A stretch of 64,000 nt of DNA from Amoeboaphelidium protococcarum (Eukaryota; Aphelidiomycota; Aphelidea): assembly GCA_023515745.1 (NCBI GenBank), contig JALECJ010000256.1, positions 1,736,001 through 1,800,000 of the forward strand. The letters run 5' to 3'. The notes below the pieces were generated by a model that was given only the letters and a program-made list of their open reading frames with translations, was not told where the DNA came from and did no database searches. Of this stretch, positions 22,846 through 36,400 are shown in pieces (within the stretch, counting starts at the first letter, position 1; the number at the start of each line of letters is the position of its first letter). The position numbers were made by a program, and so were the translations under genes.

Positions 22846-24507
22846 ATGTCAGATGCTGGTAGAGTGGTGTGTATATAGTTTCCGGAATGTGTGTAAAGTC
22901 GCCATTAGTAGTATAAGATTATAGTGCTGAACTTGCCTCCTGAGTAGAAATAGTTTATCGAGAAGATGCAATTTTTGTGTCAGTTCCGGGAAGATATGAC
23001 GCGTTGTAATTAAAGTACTTATTTAAAGCATAGTAGCGACGCAGGGGATAATAGCTAATACACATTAGAGAGGAGTCTGAGATTAAAGTTTAGCACCGAG
23101 TCTGCCGCGTCATAGTTCCATCGATAAACGTACCGTAAGTTTAAGCTGGGAGGTTAGTGGTTGTAAATTGAATTGACGGGTAATCTGGTTGATAATGATG
23201 ATACGGTAGATGGGCAGGTTATATTAGAAGGACTTTTAGATGTCTAAAGTCGTCCCAATTCCCGACATTGTATCGTGCTGTAATTGAATGGATTGTCATA
23301 GTAAGAGTTTGATTTTGAATATTACGCGCGTACATTTAATGTAAAGGCGGGGCTTGCTGTCGAAGGATACCATACTTATTACTTGTTCTTTGATGATTAA
23401 GTATCTTGTAATGATTTTGAGTTGCACATTAGTGAAATGTTACCATTAAGATGCTTCTATCATGCTGAAGAGTAGTTAGCAAAGTCGTTATTTAATCGAT
23501 TTGTCACTGAATAGTAATATAATAGTCAAGATAATAGCTTAGAGTACTGCGGTGATAGGTTTTTTATTAAAACGTTGGAATTCTCTACTGATTAGATGAT
23601 GGCTTAAGGCTAAGAACAAGAGCTAGTTAAAGATGGTAGCGCTCAAGGTGATGCTCTACCAGCTTCATAGGATGTGTATGAGGACAATAGCGATTAAGAT
23701 GATGCCGAGCAGTTTTTAGAATCATTGGCGGCGAAATAAGGATCATCAACAACTCAGGAATTCGATTAATTATCATCGTCTCAATCCATTTAAATGCGAA
23801 ATGGAGATTAAAATTCTGAAGGAGATCTGGCTGTAATTCTGCCTGCTGTGGATCAATTTGCCAGTTGGAGCAATCTTGGATGTGTGTTATGCCAGCGCCG
23901 ATTTTAAACGCGTCTGCATCTTGAAGTTCACCTTAGAGAATCTAATACTCATAGCTAAAGGTTTTAGTAGTTTGTCAGTGATTTGTAAAAGTATCATCAT
24001 GAACAGGCTGCGTTAATGTTCAGTTAGTTTTCCACATAGCCAAAGTAGTAATTATCAAACACTATAACGGATTAAAGCTCATCGTTGGTGAAGCGAAAAT
24101 AAAGCTAGTAGATGATGCACCACTAAGCTGAATTCTAAGTTGATCGACAGTGGGGTATCAAAAAACAAAAGAGATCTTCCGAGACATCATCGTATTTTTC
24201 ATGGGGAGTGTATGAAAGTATTCGGAGCCAATCTTCACAAGAGGTCCATGAATAGAAGGTTATCCTTGGAGATACATAAGAGAAGTCGTAAGTCCATGTC
24301 AATGATAATTCAAGCGATAAAGGTGCCAATGCTGGCGAAAAGTTGCTGAAGAAGATTGGATGGAGTGGAACAGGCGGTCTTGGTAAAAATGGTCAAGGAG
24401 TAAAGTTGGCATTTGAGCCTCAAATCTACAAAAAAGGCAAAGGTATTGGCGCATCTAAATCGCTTCCGCTATCATAATACAACAACAATAATCAAGAATA
24501 AGTTTGA
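22846..24507 (+). CDS. G-patch and C2H2 zinc-finger protein (RBM5/RBM10-like splicing factor)
   Basis: A 553-residue single-exon protein. Near the C-terminus a C2H2 finger (CVLCQRRFQTRLHLEVHLRE) is followed by a basic linker and a G-patch (GEKLLKKIGWSGTGGLGKNG, then GKGIGASKS). This is the finger plus G-patch order of RBM5/RBM10-type spliceosomal proteins, which help recruit U2/U5 components. The N-terminal 300 residues show no clear RRM and may be divergent. By hand count about 50 Gln are TAA/TAG against about 20 CAA/CAG, the most extreme use in the window; in the standard code no ORF would be visible. Start is ATG at 22846, stop TGA 24505-24507. The G-patch is certain; the family is a fair guess. 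Confidence 0.75.
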
Positions 24508-24650
24508 ATAATTAGTACTGTATTCTTCATTATTATAATATTAATTTTACAGTATTATTAACTATTCCGGTCACAATCTTATTTTTAATGTCTTTAACAT
24601 TCCTCCACAAATTTCCCATAATATACTTAATCACAATACTCAAAATCTTC

Positions 24651-27527
24651 TCACAGCTCCCACTGGACGGTAAAAGCGCGGTCCAACTTGATGGATAAAT
24701 GACTGATTACCAGCTCCTGAGTCTCTCCATTCCAGATAAAGTTCTGCTCAGCAATCTTCTCGCTGTTCAACAAAACTTGAGATGGACGTTGACTCAATCC
24801 CAAGACATACAGCTTATCCAATCTACCAAAGGCGTCATAGTTGAATTGACCATCAGCAATCAAAGAGAAGGACTTGCCATTCTTGTTCACAACGCGGAAG
24901 TTGGCAAAGGTATTGTCCAAATTCTTCACAGGCTCGCTCTCTCCATCATCCAGGTACAAGCTACCGTATGCCTTATTAGATTGATCCAAAGCTACAATCA
25001 GCTCAAAATTGTTCAGACGAGACTCATGCGTAGTATAACCAGGAATCTGCAAAGGAATGATATGACCACCGCGGATATGGACATTCACATGATCAATTGG
25101 CGCATTCAACTTTAGCCACTAGCCTTCCTTCTAACCAGCTGGTAGATCGACCACTTTACGCTTGCTGTACCAATCATACCAGCGACCAGCAGGGAAATAA
25201 CCATATACATGGTCCTTTCCTTGCTCCAAAACTGGAGTGACCATAATCGCTGAACCAACCAGGAACTGACGGTCAAAGTACATCAACTATTCGTCTTGTG
25301 GGAACTCAAAGAAAAGCGGGCGCAGTACAGTTGCTCCAAACTAGGAAGCCTCATAGAACAGAGTATAATAGTACGGTAGCAATTAATAACGCACACCTAA
25401 AGCTTTGCGTGAAGCAGCGGCCACACTATTCCACAGATATGGTTCCTGAGCGCGTACTCCACGAGTATTGTGGTTACGAGAGAACGGATAGAATGCACCC
25501 AGCGACATCCAACGTGCACACAGCTCTTCAGTTGTGTCTCCGACAAAGCCGCAGATATCAGCACCAACGTACGGGATACCAAACAGTTGGAAAGACAGGA
25601 CGGCAGGAATGGACAAGAATAAATGTTCCCATGTAGAGAAATTATCACCAGTCCAATGACCGGCGTGTCTACCAGTGGAAGCAAAAGTAGATCTGGACAA
25701 TACAAACGTTCTCTTACCAGGCTTGATGTCCAACAGGGCATTTCTGGTCATAATAGCCTCAGAGTGGCCGTACAAGTTGTGCAAATTATAGTGCAAAGTG
25801 TTGTTGTAATGTCTTGCATCCGGTGCCACAGTCTTGAAAGTCAATGGCATGTTGCTGTCTCCACCATTACCAATCTTATACTATGGATTGGCAGCGTCCT
25901 CAATCTACACAGACGCCTTCTTGAACACCAATTAATCGTCACTGCCATGGTCCAAAGCATCAGTAGCCTCACCGCGGTCAGCCAGCATAAGAACATCATC
26001 GCAAGGACCATCCTGAGTGTGACAGAAGTTGGCCGGCTCATTCATGTCGATCCACCAACCATCTAGGTCAACATCTTGCATAAACTTTCTGATCCATTTG
26101 GTCCACCATTCCTGAGTATTCGGATTATTGAAATCAGGGAAAGCAGTAGGACCGGGCCAGACTTTGCCAACTAGCAGATTGCCATCAGCGCGCTTGATGA
26201 ACAAATCTTTAGCAACACCTTCATCAAATGGAGCATGTCCAGGTTCAACCTTGATAGCAGGATCCAGAATCAATACATATTTCTGATGTTCAGCATGAAG
26301 ATCAGCGACAAACTTCTTCACCTTATCCACAGGATAATTACGCGGATCCAGCGTAAAGTCCTTGTACTGATCCATGTAGTCAATGTCAGTCCACATGGTC
26401 TCCAGAGGGATGGAAGCTTCACGGTATCTTCTCACCACCTCCTTCACTTCATCCAAATTCCTGTAACCAAATCTGCACTAATGGAATCCAAGAGACCAAT
26501 ATGGAATCATCAGCGGATTACCAATAACTTCATAGTACTGATACACGACATCAGCAGGTGTTGGACCGGTGAAAATGTAAAAGTCCAAGACACCACCAAT
26601 GATCTTGTAAGTCAGAGTACGAGAACGCAATAAGATATCCATACCATTGGCATTCAACAAGAACACACCATGTGCCTTACCACCGCGCACCTCCATATAA
26701 AACGGATGTGAACCATAAATGTTCTGATCAACTGGAGTCGCAGCATCACGAGCCCATAAAGTTTATCTGGTGTTCAAGTTATCGCGTCTAAAAGAGTGCA
26801 CCACTTCACCGAGACCAAAGATATGCGCATTCTCAGGTACTTGAGTAGATAGCTCCAAATACTTATCCTCGTAAATTAGAGGGTTAATCACGGTATTCTG
26901 ATCATTAGCAGGTACAGCAGTGTCGAACAGTACGACTTGATCGGACTTTCTCACCACCTTGATCGAGAACGGATCATTCACCACCTCAACCTTGTAAGCA
27001 GCTTCTTCTTCATCGACGGTGAACTTTGATGGTAGCGGGCGCTTGAATAAATACTCAGGCACTTCAAAGCGCTGGCTATCAGCATCGGTTATCTTGAAAT
27101 GGACACGAGTATCAGTCTCATACCAAACTTGCAATTTCAAATTACGGATGTCACGATCAAACATGCCACACTCCCTAATCAGAGTGAGATCAGCTTCAAT
27201 CTTCAGATGTGAGTCCACCAACTTCTTTTCAACATTGGCAACGCGGTAACCTTTACATGAGCCAGATTGAGCCTTGTGAAAGCACCATGGAGCCATTGCC
27301 TAAGAATAGACGGGGGACCAACAGCAACCATTACGTTCACATTCCTCCTTAGTAGTTCCCAGGTATCCACAGTCGGAGCGTTGATGTGGCTAGACATTAC
27401 AGGCACCATTCAGCATGTCCACGTCTTTCTAGGTAGCAGAAGCCAGTTCAGCGAGCGGATTCTGCATGATGACATTGCAGCACACAAGCGGTGCAACTAA
27501 ACATCCAATAGACAGAGCAAAACGCAT
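24651..27527 (-). CDS. GAA: Secreted/lysosomal alpha-glucosidase (GH31) with trefoil domain
   Basis: A 958-residue single-exon glycoside hydrolase family 31 enzyme that releases glucose from alpha-1,4/1,6 glucans. A signal peptide ([17 protein letters not shown]) sets the start. A P-type trefoil domain follows ([24 protein letters not shown]), as in acid alpha-glucosidase and maltase-glucoamylase. The nucleophile is Asp494 in [10 protein letters not shown] and the acid/base is Asp628 in HWTGDN. Other GH31 blocks ([38 protein letters not shown]) are intact. Gln is sometimes TAG or TAA. It ends at TGA 24651-24653. Role: digestion of storage or dietary glucan in a vacuole or outside the cell. 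Confidence 0.96.
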
Positions 27528-27809
27528 ATTGTATTCAGTTCAAGATCTACGCTTTATACGGAGAAGATCTAAAGTTCAATGATGCACTTGCGGAGTGAAG
27601 TAGTGATTAGTAAGAGGAAACGATGCAAACGCGGGGTGAATGAAAATTTTCGTCAACAACAATCAGCGCCACACTCAATCTCTCCAGCTTGTGTGGCTGG
27701 CAGTTGCCGTATGAAACTAAATCATTTGATGTGATCAAATCATAAATTTACATAATATTATTCACGATTACTTTATCTTCAATGAGGTCAATTGTATTGT
27801 GCTTACTAA

Positions 27810-29220
27810 TCACCACATTATTCTCTAATCGACCCCAGGCTCGCTGTCCCATTAGAACGTACGCGTTAGAAACAGCCTTAACACGGCAAAGTTAATCAAC
27901 GCGTATAAAGTAGTTTCCATTAACTTTGCAGCATTTCCCAGCTTGAGATTTAACCGCATAATTACGAATGGTGTCATAAAGTAGCGAAACTCAAACAGGG
28001 GTGAAGGTACTAAAGCGATCGCAGATGCTAACCAGAAAATGCAAGTCCAGATCAGACTTGTTTCAGTGATCATAATCGCAGTTAAAGTTCGTAAACTTAG
28101 TACATACGGCACAGCTAATAGATATTTAACCATTGGATTCAGTCTCAACACTTTCCACACATAGAATGATAAATGTCTGTTATCACTGAGAAGGAACGGA
28201 TGATCAATGCTGAGATAGTGAATGGCGAGCATCACCACAAGTACCTGTGTTGCAAACCAAAAAGGACTCTGCACGCATTTTTATAATACTTGAAACGCAC
28301 ACACCCATTTGAGAGATACAGAGAGAAGGACGATAGACAGCAACGCAAAATACATGAGTTGGTTGATGTGAAAGCTAACAACATGATTCTACTTGTCACC
28401 CATTGCGATACCACCATTCGTGAAAGCAAACACCAAGAAACATATACATACGACAACAAAAGACCATAGGCGTTGGAATAGCGCCGACGCATTGGACAAT
28501 ACGCTAATGATAAAGTCAACTATCGTTAAGTGGGCCTTGGTTCCATTGCTGAGTAAATCAATGGCTGACACGCCTGCGATGAACAAACACCAGGCAATAT
28601 TAGTTTACCTTACCATCAGAGAACATGCTACAGCAGCAGAGCTTAAGATGTATGATCGCGTCTTGGCTTAATACATTGCAAAAACTATCAATCCGGTGGA
28701 CGCCACATCAGTATAGTACAGAAAGTTGAAAAAGAACAGCCACGGAACGAGGCAAATATTCAAAGCCGCCCACGGATTTCCAGTATAGAGCAGCGATGAC
28801 CAGTATAGTAATGAAGTATATACAATATTAGTAGCTCTAAGAAAGCCAAGTGAACATTCAGTATTATAGTCGCCACTCAACGCAGCCAACCATTTAAAAA
28901 ACACGCTCGCGTAATACCTACTCAAACCTTTGATTGAAATTGATAAACTTAAATTAATAATACTTACAAACCTGGTGGGGTAGTTATCTTGCCATCCCAG
29001 TCATTGAAATTCCCCTTGCAGAATTGTTGCGTCTATCGAACATGGAATATTTCATCCTACACATTCGCCGATGATCATCAAAGCTCAATGAGGGGAGACA
29101 GACACGTACCATGTAAGGCAGAGGGACCCGGGCATTTACAACGTTCTAGACTGTGTGAATCACAGCAATTAAGCCACTGAAGACCAGAAACGCCGTTCTG
29201 AAACTGTAATAAGGTTTCAT
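27810..29220 (-). CDS. ALG10: Dol-P-Glc:Glc2Man9GlcNAc2-PP-Dol alpha-1,2-glucosyltransferase
   Basis: ER membrane enzyme that adds the last glucose to the lipid-linked N-glycan precursor. Exons (minus): 29220-29110, 29056-28972 and 28927-27810, with introns of 53 and 44 nt; spliced length is 437 residues. The second intron is bounded by a GGTTTG repeat, so its exact ends are slightly ambiguous, but the chosen junction gives the family motif TTPPGL. Diagnostic blocks: DEIFHVRQTQQFC, FFFNFLYYTDVAST, VRQTNIAW, LLSDNRHLSFYVWK, FEFRYFMTPFVI and the C-terminal QRIMW. Gln of VRQTNI is TAA (28605-28607) and Gln of the terminal QRIMW is TAG. About ten hydrophobic segments fit the multispan family. It ends at TGA 27810-27812. 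Confidence 0.95.
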
Positions 29221-29288
29221 GTTGTCTCCTCCTCTTTTAGTTTCACAAAGTTATTGCCAGGCACACCTATCGTCTGCAAGATAAAAAC

Positions 29289-32200
29289 ATGAAGTTCCTC
29301 AAGTTTTTTGTGTATCAAGCAACTATTATCACTCATGTACGTGTTCTGTTGGCCCAAGAGGTCATTGACATTGGTCCTGGCTCTTATTACGCGTCAATCC
29401 CTTCTGGTAAAGGTAATAAAGGCGCGTCGTCCATCTCAGACTGCTCAGTGCAAGACTAAAGAACCGTTCCTACAGAGTTCTTTGTTACTCAACGTGATGA
29501 ACCAATACCAACTCATCAATGGTATGGTTCCCTGGTGTGGAGAAGATGTCTGAATGATGCCCAATCCTCACTGCCAATATACGCGTACCCGTTGGCCTTT
29601 CGTGCAACTCCCACTGGTTTGTCCGTTTCACAAGTTTCTGAAACGGTCGTCATTTCTCACACGGATTTCTCGTACTTGAAGGCTTACAAGAACACTTTTG
29701 ATCCGTTTGATTTCAAGCTGCAGTATGAGAAGCCATCTCAATATCAAGTCCTCTTGGAGGATTATGATGATCTGACTGCATCTTTTGTGTGGCAAGACAA
29801 TGCTGGATATGTTGTTCTGCGTGTGGTGTTGGGTCGTGGTCTTCCATTCTTTCATGTGTATCAGTTTGACACGACGCAGAAGTTGCAGCTGGTTACGTAA
29901 GGATCTGCAAAGACAATCTTTAACAATGTTGGTGAGCTGTTAATATCTATTCAGACTTATCGTGGCCCTGATATTCTACACAGTTTCTATCTGAATTTCG
30001 ATGGTGATGTGTCGCCTACTGTGGAGAATGGATTCAGCAGTTCTGGGGCACCGTAAGCTGTTATAACCTTCTCTGGTCCTTTGAAGTCCAAGTTATCAAT
30101 TGCTCCAACTCCAATGTCCGATGAAACAAGTATTGGATTTCTGCGTTCTGCTGCTAATTCTGTTGTGAAGGCGAGCACTTTGTCTTACGAGTATATTTAA
30201 GCATCGAATATGGTGAATGTCAAGTTTAGTTATACATCATCTGACAATGATAACTTCATAATCTGCGTTCCGCCATCAATCTCTGATCAGGCTAGTCAGG
30301 ATACCTTAGCAAAATAGCTGTAATTGCAGTACTAAACCACTCGTGGAGCACTGTCATGCTTTCAGACATCAGCACTGCAATACTCTGTGAAATATACACC
30401 TATTCTGCCTATCATGCCGAATCTGTTACAAAGCCCGGATACCAAAGGTGACATTGCTGATATGGTGTCCGATTTTGCAAGCAAGTCTCAATCTGAGCTG
30501 ATCCCAATAACTGATACTTATTTTACCGGTAAGGCGTTATGTAAAGTGGCTAATGTCATGTTGATCGCCCAGCAGCTGGAGATGGACGACGAAGTTCGTA
30601 TTCTACTGAACATGGTGAAAGATGTGCTGGAGGATTTCTTTACGGTCGATGGTTAGGCTTATTTCTACTATGATACTAATGCTAAAGCCTTGATTGGCCA
30701 TCCTGCTTCTTTCGGTTCTGATACGGAGCTGAACGATCACCACTTCCACTACGGCTATATCATCAAAGCTGCAGCATTAGTTGGCACTGTTGATCTGCAA
30801 TGGGCTTTATAATGGAAGGATATTATTGATTTAATCATTCGCGAAGCCGCGAATTATGACATAAGTGACAAGAGATTCCCTCGCAATCGCTAATTTGATC
30901 ACTATGTCGGGCATCACTATGCGTCCGGTCATGGTTACTTTTACAGTGGCAATAACTAGGAGTCCTCAAGTGAGGCGATGAACTTTAATTCTGCTTTGAT
31001 ATTATGGGGAGAGCTGGTTGGAAATCAAATAGTCAGAGATTTGGGTATCTATATGCATGCTGTTGAATCTAATGCCATCGAATACTTCTGGTTTGATACT
31101 TATGGAAACGTGTTTCCGCGTACTTCTGTTAATTTTATCGATGACTATTATAACGTTGTAGGATTGCCACTGGACCCGGTCTCAGCTAATGGAACTCTGT
31201 CTGTATTGGGCGATTCTTTTGGTTTGTACTAGTTGTATAACATCACCGACCAAATCAAAGAATCCACCTCGACCGATGTTGTATTCGACTCAACCACCAC
31301 TGGTTATGACGTTCCATTTTGTGCATTAGTCTGGGATGATGGCGGTAGTTATGAAATATTCTTTGGCCCTCCGCTACCAGAATTTCTACTGGGCATCAAC
31401 TTACTGCCTATAAGTGCATAGTCATTCTATTTGGCGCGCCATCGCAATGTCTACGAGAAGCTACTGAAGTAAATGACTGACAACCAGGGCAGTAATGGTT
31501 TGCAGCAGTGGTAAGATGTTATTTGGACTTGGTAGTCAATGTTCAATCCCGATGCTGCGATTGCCAGTTTGTCCTAGAATCCGACTTACCCTGTGGAATA
31601 GGGAGCCTCTACCGTTCACACGTAGTACTTCTTGCTGGCCAATAAGCTGGCAGGTCAATTATCTGACCAGATCACGTCCGACAGTCCGTTTGGATTGGCG
31701 TTTTCCAATGGAGTATACATTGCTTACAACCCATCTTCCTCTGTGAAAATCGTGCGCTTCTCAGATGGGGTCCAGCTGTCCGTGACTCCTTTGTCGTATG
31801 CTGTGCAATCTAATGACTCTCCAATCCCTCCCCCTCCTGTTCCACCTATTGTCCGTCCGCCGCTACTGACTACAACTGGAACTCCAACCGTTGCAATTCC
31901 AGTTTCGACCACTCAGCCTGTGGTAATTCCAACTACAATGACATCCAATCAACCAACTACTACGTTGACTGATATCCCAGCTCCATCCAATGGAATTCCT
32001 GCTGGCGGATGTGGATTGATCAATGGCAATGAATTGAAATGCCCTGAAAATCTATGTTGCTCTCAGTATGGATATTGCGGAAGTAGTGACGCATACTGCG
32101 GTGCGGGTTGTCAGTCAAATTACGGTGTGTGTAACGATTTGGACTCTGACGTGTCCTCTGACGGAAAGTGCGGAATGCTGGAAGGTCGCAAGAAGAAATG

Positions 32201-32300
32201 CAAGCAAGGCTTCTGCTGCTCAAAGTTTGGCTGGTGCGGATCCACCGCTGACCATTGCCAGGTAGGATGCCAAAAGGATTACGGCGTCTGTTTTCAATGA
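29289..32300 (+). CDS. Secreted endo-beta-1,3-glucanase (GH81) with two chitin-binding modules
   Basis: A 1003-residue single-exon secreted enzyme that cuts beta-1,3-glucan. After a signal peptide (start MKFLKFFVYQATII) comes the GH81 N-domain (PTHQWYGSLV). The catalytic domain contains DHHFHYGYIIKAAAL and NNQESSSEAMNFNSALILWG, with the Asp and Glu residues of the family. A Pro/Thr-rich linker (near 31815-32000) leads to two hevein-type CBM18 modules, each with eight Cys (CCSQYGYCGSSDAYC and CCSKFGWCGSTADHC). Many Gln are TAA/TAG. It ends at TGA 32298-32300. Linking glucanase to chitin binding suits attack on, or remodelling of, a chitin/glucan wall. It lies close to the cell's own glucan synthase. 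Confidence 0.95.
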
Positions 32301-32342
32301 TACTGTATTTAATAATGATATCAATCGATGATCAAATGAAAA

Positions 32343-32780
32343 TCACTATTAGTGAGTCAATTCATACACTTGGTGGGCAATACGGTCCAATTCCTATTGA
32401 CCAACCTGGCTGATTCTTCTTCCACCATTCTCGTCCTTCTCCAGAACCTTGATCTTCTCCAAAGACTGCATGGCGTTACGGATAACTGATCCAGAGCCGT
32501 GAGCGTGATGTGATGGTCTGTTTCCATTGTTCTTGGCACCGCCGAGCTTTCTGCGGAGTCCACCAACACCCCAACCTTTTCTAACGTACACCTAACGCGC
32601 AACAGCTGCGACGCGGTGATAATACCAATCTGGATCCTGTGGGGCCAACTCTTTATGAATACCAGTCTTTACCAAATCTACCCACTTTGGAACCTCCAGC
32701 TTACCGGAACGCTTCAAATACTCGGCATAAGCCTTAACAAATTTCTATGGGCACACGTCTTTTACGCTTGCTGATGGCAT
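32343..32780 (-). CDS. RPS19: Cytosolic small-subunit ribosomal protein eS19
   Basis: A 145-residue eS19. The start [20 protein letters not shown] and the core [12 protein letters not shown]-like block (here [18 protein letters not shown]), [32 protein letters not shown] and [20 protein letters not shown] are all present, with the C-terminal [13 protein letters not shown]. Gln of VCPQKF is TAG. Two further TAA/TAG codons extend the C-terminus by two Gln before TGA 32343-32345. Needed for 40S maturation. No introns. Convergent with the GH81 gene (42 bp between stops). Confidence 0.96.
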
Positions 32781-33417
32781 ATTTGTGTCTTGATTATATT
32801 TCCTTCCTTCACACTATGAAAATTTGATGGACCTCAGGCAGTAATGAAATTCCGCGAAAGAATTAACACTTAGGTCGAATCAACCTTAGCGCGATGAATT
32901 GATCAAATGCAAAAATGAAAATTAGCGATTGCAGGTGGGAGGTGTAACAATTGTAAGATCTAGCGTATAAGTTAAACAATGCTGGTCACATTGGAAATTT
33001 ATTATATCGTGGATTTAATTAAATAATTTAACCACGACGTAATGATTTTGGTATGTACTGTACAAATTTTTTTGGTCAGATATTTCAATATCGATTTAGT
33101 ACTGTTATGAGTAGTTCAGTTCGCGCATTGACGTCTATTTAACGCTTTTGTGACTTTTTCCGGTTCTTTGCCGCTCATTGCATTTATCTTTACTGTACTC
33201 CACGGTCTTATCTTTCTTTGTTTCAATAGTTTTCTAAGTGGTCTGTGTGATACGATCTCCATAATATTTCATCAGATCAAATTTTTAATGACTGTGGGAT
33301 CAAAATGATGCGTCCTACTGATGGATATCTTGCCTTCTAATGATGAGATGACTTGATTCTTTTACTTTCACCGCAAGTGTAATATATTCTTGTGTTCGTA
33401 GCAAATAAAGAGAAAAA
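32781..33417. other. Divergent intergenic region, eS19 / glucan synthase
   Basis: 636 bp promoter region shared by the ribosomal protein gene and FKS. AT-rich, no ORF or RNA gene recognised. Confidence 0.4.
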
Positions 33418-36400
33418 ATGTTTAGTCAAGTTAGAAAATCGAGGTATGAACTTGGAGAGAGCTTAAATTTTGCATAGCTCAATAGTCTGTCTAATGACTG
33501 GGAAACTGAAGAAGTCGAGAAAGTGATTGAGGAAGGCACGATATCTATTGTCAACGTTGTTTCAGAGATGGTAGGAGAGTTGGCTGCTGAGCTGTAATTG
33601 CATTTTGGGTTTCAGCGGGACAGCGTTGAGAATGTGAAACAGCTCTTTCTCTCCATGCTTGATAGTCGTCTTGGTAGATGTTAATCAGTCGAGTAATGCG
33701 TGTTAATAGTCCACAATGAGTTGGTGGGTCCCAAGTCTTCATATAAAGTATGGTGTAAGTATCATGATATTGAAGATTCTTTTGTTGCAGATACAGTACA
33801 GAAATAGGCTCAAGGTTGCTTGTTATACTTGATGATCTGGGCTGAGGCTGCGAATTTGAGATTCATTCCAGAGCTGTTATGCTTCATCTTCCATTGTGCA
33901 TTGAATGAACTGATTGCTTCAGTGACGCGTGATGAATGTCATTTCTTGGGTAACATTATCGTGCCTCTGTATGACTTTTTATAGTTGTAAAACTACGAGA
34001 AATCAGCTGATGGTACTTTACTATACCGCGGGCTTCCTCATACCAAAGTAGTTGGAATTGATGATATAAATGAGTTTTTCTAATCGTAAGCACTTCTGAA
34101 AACTTTGAAAGTCGCTGATGGCGATTTTTATGACACTCCGCTGCAAGATAGATATTCTTTGCTGTTGAAAGTTGAATGGTGCCATGCGTTCAAAAAGACT
34201 TTTTATGAAACTAGAACATTTATGCACGTCTTTGTCAATTATGCGCCGATATTGCAAATCCATACTGCTGGCTTTCTGCTGATGGCTGTTGGTATGTTTG
34301 TAAGTCTGTATGAAGATGAGAGTCCGTTGCAAAAGATGACTTTAACGTTATCAACTACTGCTGTTTGTCCTCTCATATCAATAATGATTATATTGGCGGA
34401 GGCATCCTTCTTTCCACGTCGTTCATCAGCTCTGAATGGTTGGTCTTTTGGTTTGTTGCGCGCCATAGGTCTCTTTGCAGTTAATGTTATTCCTCCCATA
34501 TTGGTCTTTTTGCCATTTATACCGGCCAATGCTCTTTATGCTATTCTCACATTTCAAGTTCTAATATCAATTGGCACTGTTTTTCTGTGTGTTATCTGGC
34601 CTTTATTGCGCAAAGTGCAAAGAAATCCATGGAAGCAACCTTAGGCTTAGCTGAATGAGTGGTCATCAATCCTATTTTGGATGAATATATTCATATTAAA
34701 GTTCACATTTAGCTGGTTTTACCTTATCAAGCCATTGAGGAATCCTATAAAGTCTGTACTTTACTCGTAGGAATGTGAAATTGATAGTCCTGCGGTTTGC
34801 TAGTTATACCTCTATCTTCAAGTGGCCATGATTTTGGTCCTGAATTTTATTCTCTACTTTCTAGATACATATATTATGTTTACGCTTGGTATGAGTATAT
34901 ATTCTGCATGGCTGGCGGTTAAGAATGGCTTTGTAGGATGGAGTGATGTGTCTACCATATTTGAGAAGATTCGCATTAAATTGCTGAATTGTTATGATTA
35001 GTATAATTTGGCAAGAATTTGGAACTGTTTCATAATCTCAATGTATAAAGACTTGATCATATCTGATGATGAGTGTATGGATATGCTATTCTAGAAAGAC
35101 TCTGATGGTCAGATTAAAACTCCTACTTCATTGAGTTCCACTTCAAATCCAGTTGGGTAATATCGATTGTCGGCTTTTGTGCAGTCAATGTCTGGAGAGT
35201 GCTAACCTGCTCTGTAAATCTCGTAAATGCCGGCTATGAGTGTAATCATTCCGCATTACAATGAGAAAGTATTGCTGTCGCTGAAGGAGATCATTTACGA
35301 TCATTATGAACACCAACGTAACAAGCTATGTCTGATTGATTATCTGAAGATTCTGTATCATCGCGAGTGGGCAAACTACGTGGACGCTGTCATTAAGTCT
35401 CAACCTCAGTAGATGACTGAATCTGAATTGTATTCCCTTAATAAAATTGGAATTTGCAGATTTAGTGAGGAGAATGTGTTCAGGCTGAGATGCTTTGCTA
35501 GTCTTCACTGCTAGACTTTGTTCAGAACAGTCACTGGATTTCTGAACTGTCGGAATGCTTTGGAAATGTTGAGCTCTCATGAAACAGCTGAAAAGAAGTT
35601 CAATATGGTTGTCGCCGTGTAAAGATATACTGAAATGTCTTCATTCGAAAGATAAGATATCGACCACTTGCTGTAAAAAGGTATCAGTATTTCATACATT
35701 GACTGCATTTCAGGAGAGAATAATCAGCCTGTCTATTACAGCTGCTTAAAGACTTAGCAGGGTGTAAAGTATCGTATCCGATTGCCTGGATATCCACTAC
35801 TGAGTGATGGGAAAGCTGATAATTAGAATTTGTCTTTGCCTTTCTGTAGAGGAGAGATACTATAGCTTATTGATTCTAATCAAGATTGTCATGTCGAGAA
35901 TGGCTTCAAATTGCCGAATGTTTTGCATGAGTTTGTGGCTAGTTCTGATTTGGCAATTCTTGGCGCGAGAGAAGAGATATTTACTGCCAATGTTGGCTCT
36001 TTGGCTAATGTGTCGGCATTGAAGGAGTTGACGTTTGGAAGTATGAGTCAACGATTTAGCACAGATCAGAGTGTACGTCTGCACTATGGACATCCAGATT
36101 TTGTGAGATTTCAATTCGCACTATGTAATGGTGGTATCTCGAAAGCTCAAAAGAAGTTGAATCTGAATGAAGACATCTATTTTGGTATCAATGCAGTTTT
36201 AAGAGGCTAAAGAGTCGGATTTACAGAGTTTTATTAGTGTTCTAAAGGTCGTGATCTTGGCTTGCTGTCCATATTCCAGTTCAGTTTAAAGATTGGCACT
36301 GGTAACTCTGAGTAGATCATCAGTCGTGACTGGTACAATCTGTGTGTTGGGTTGCGTCTCCCTAGACTGCTTAGCTTCTACTATACAAGTATTGGATTCC

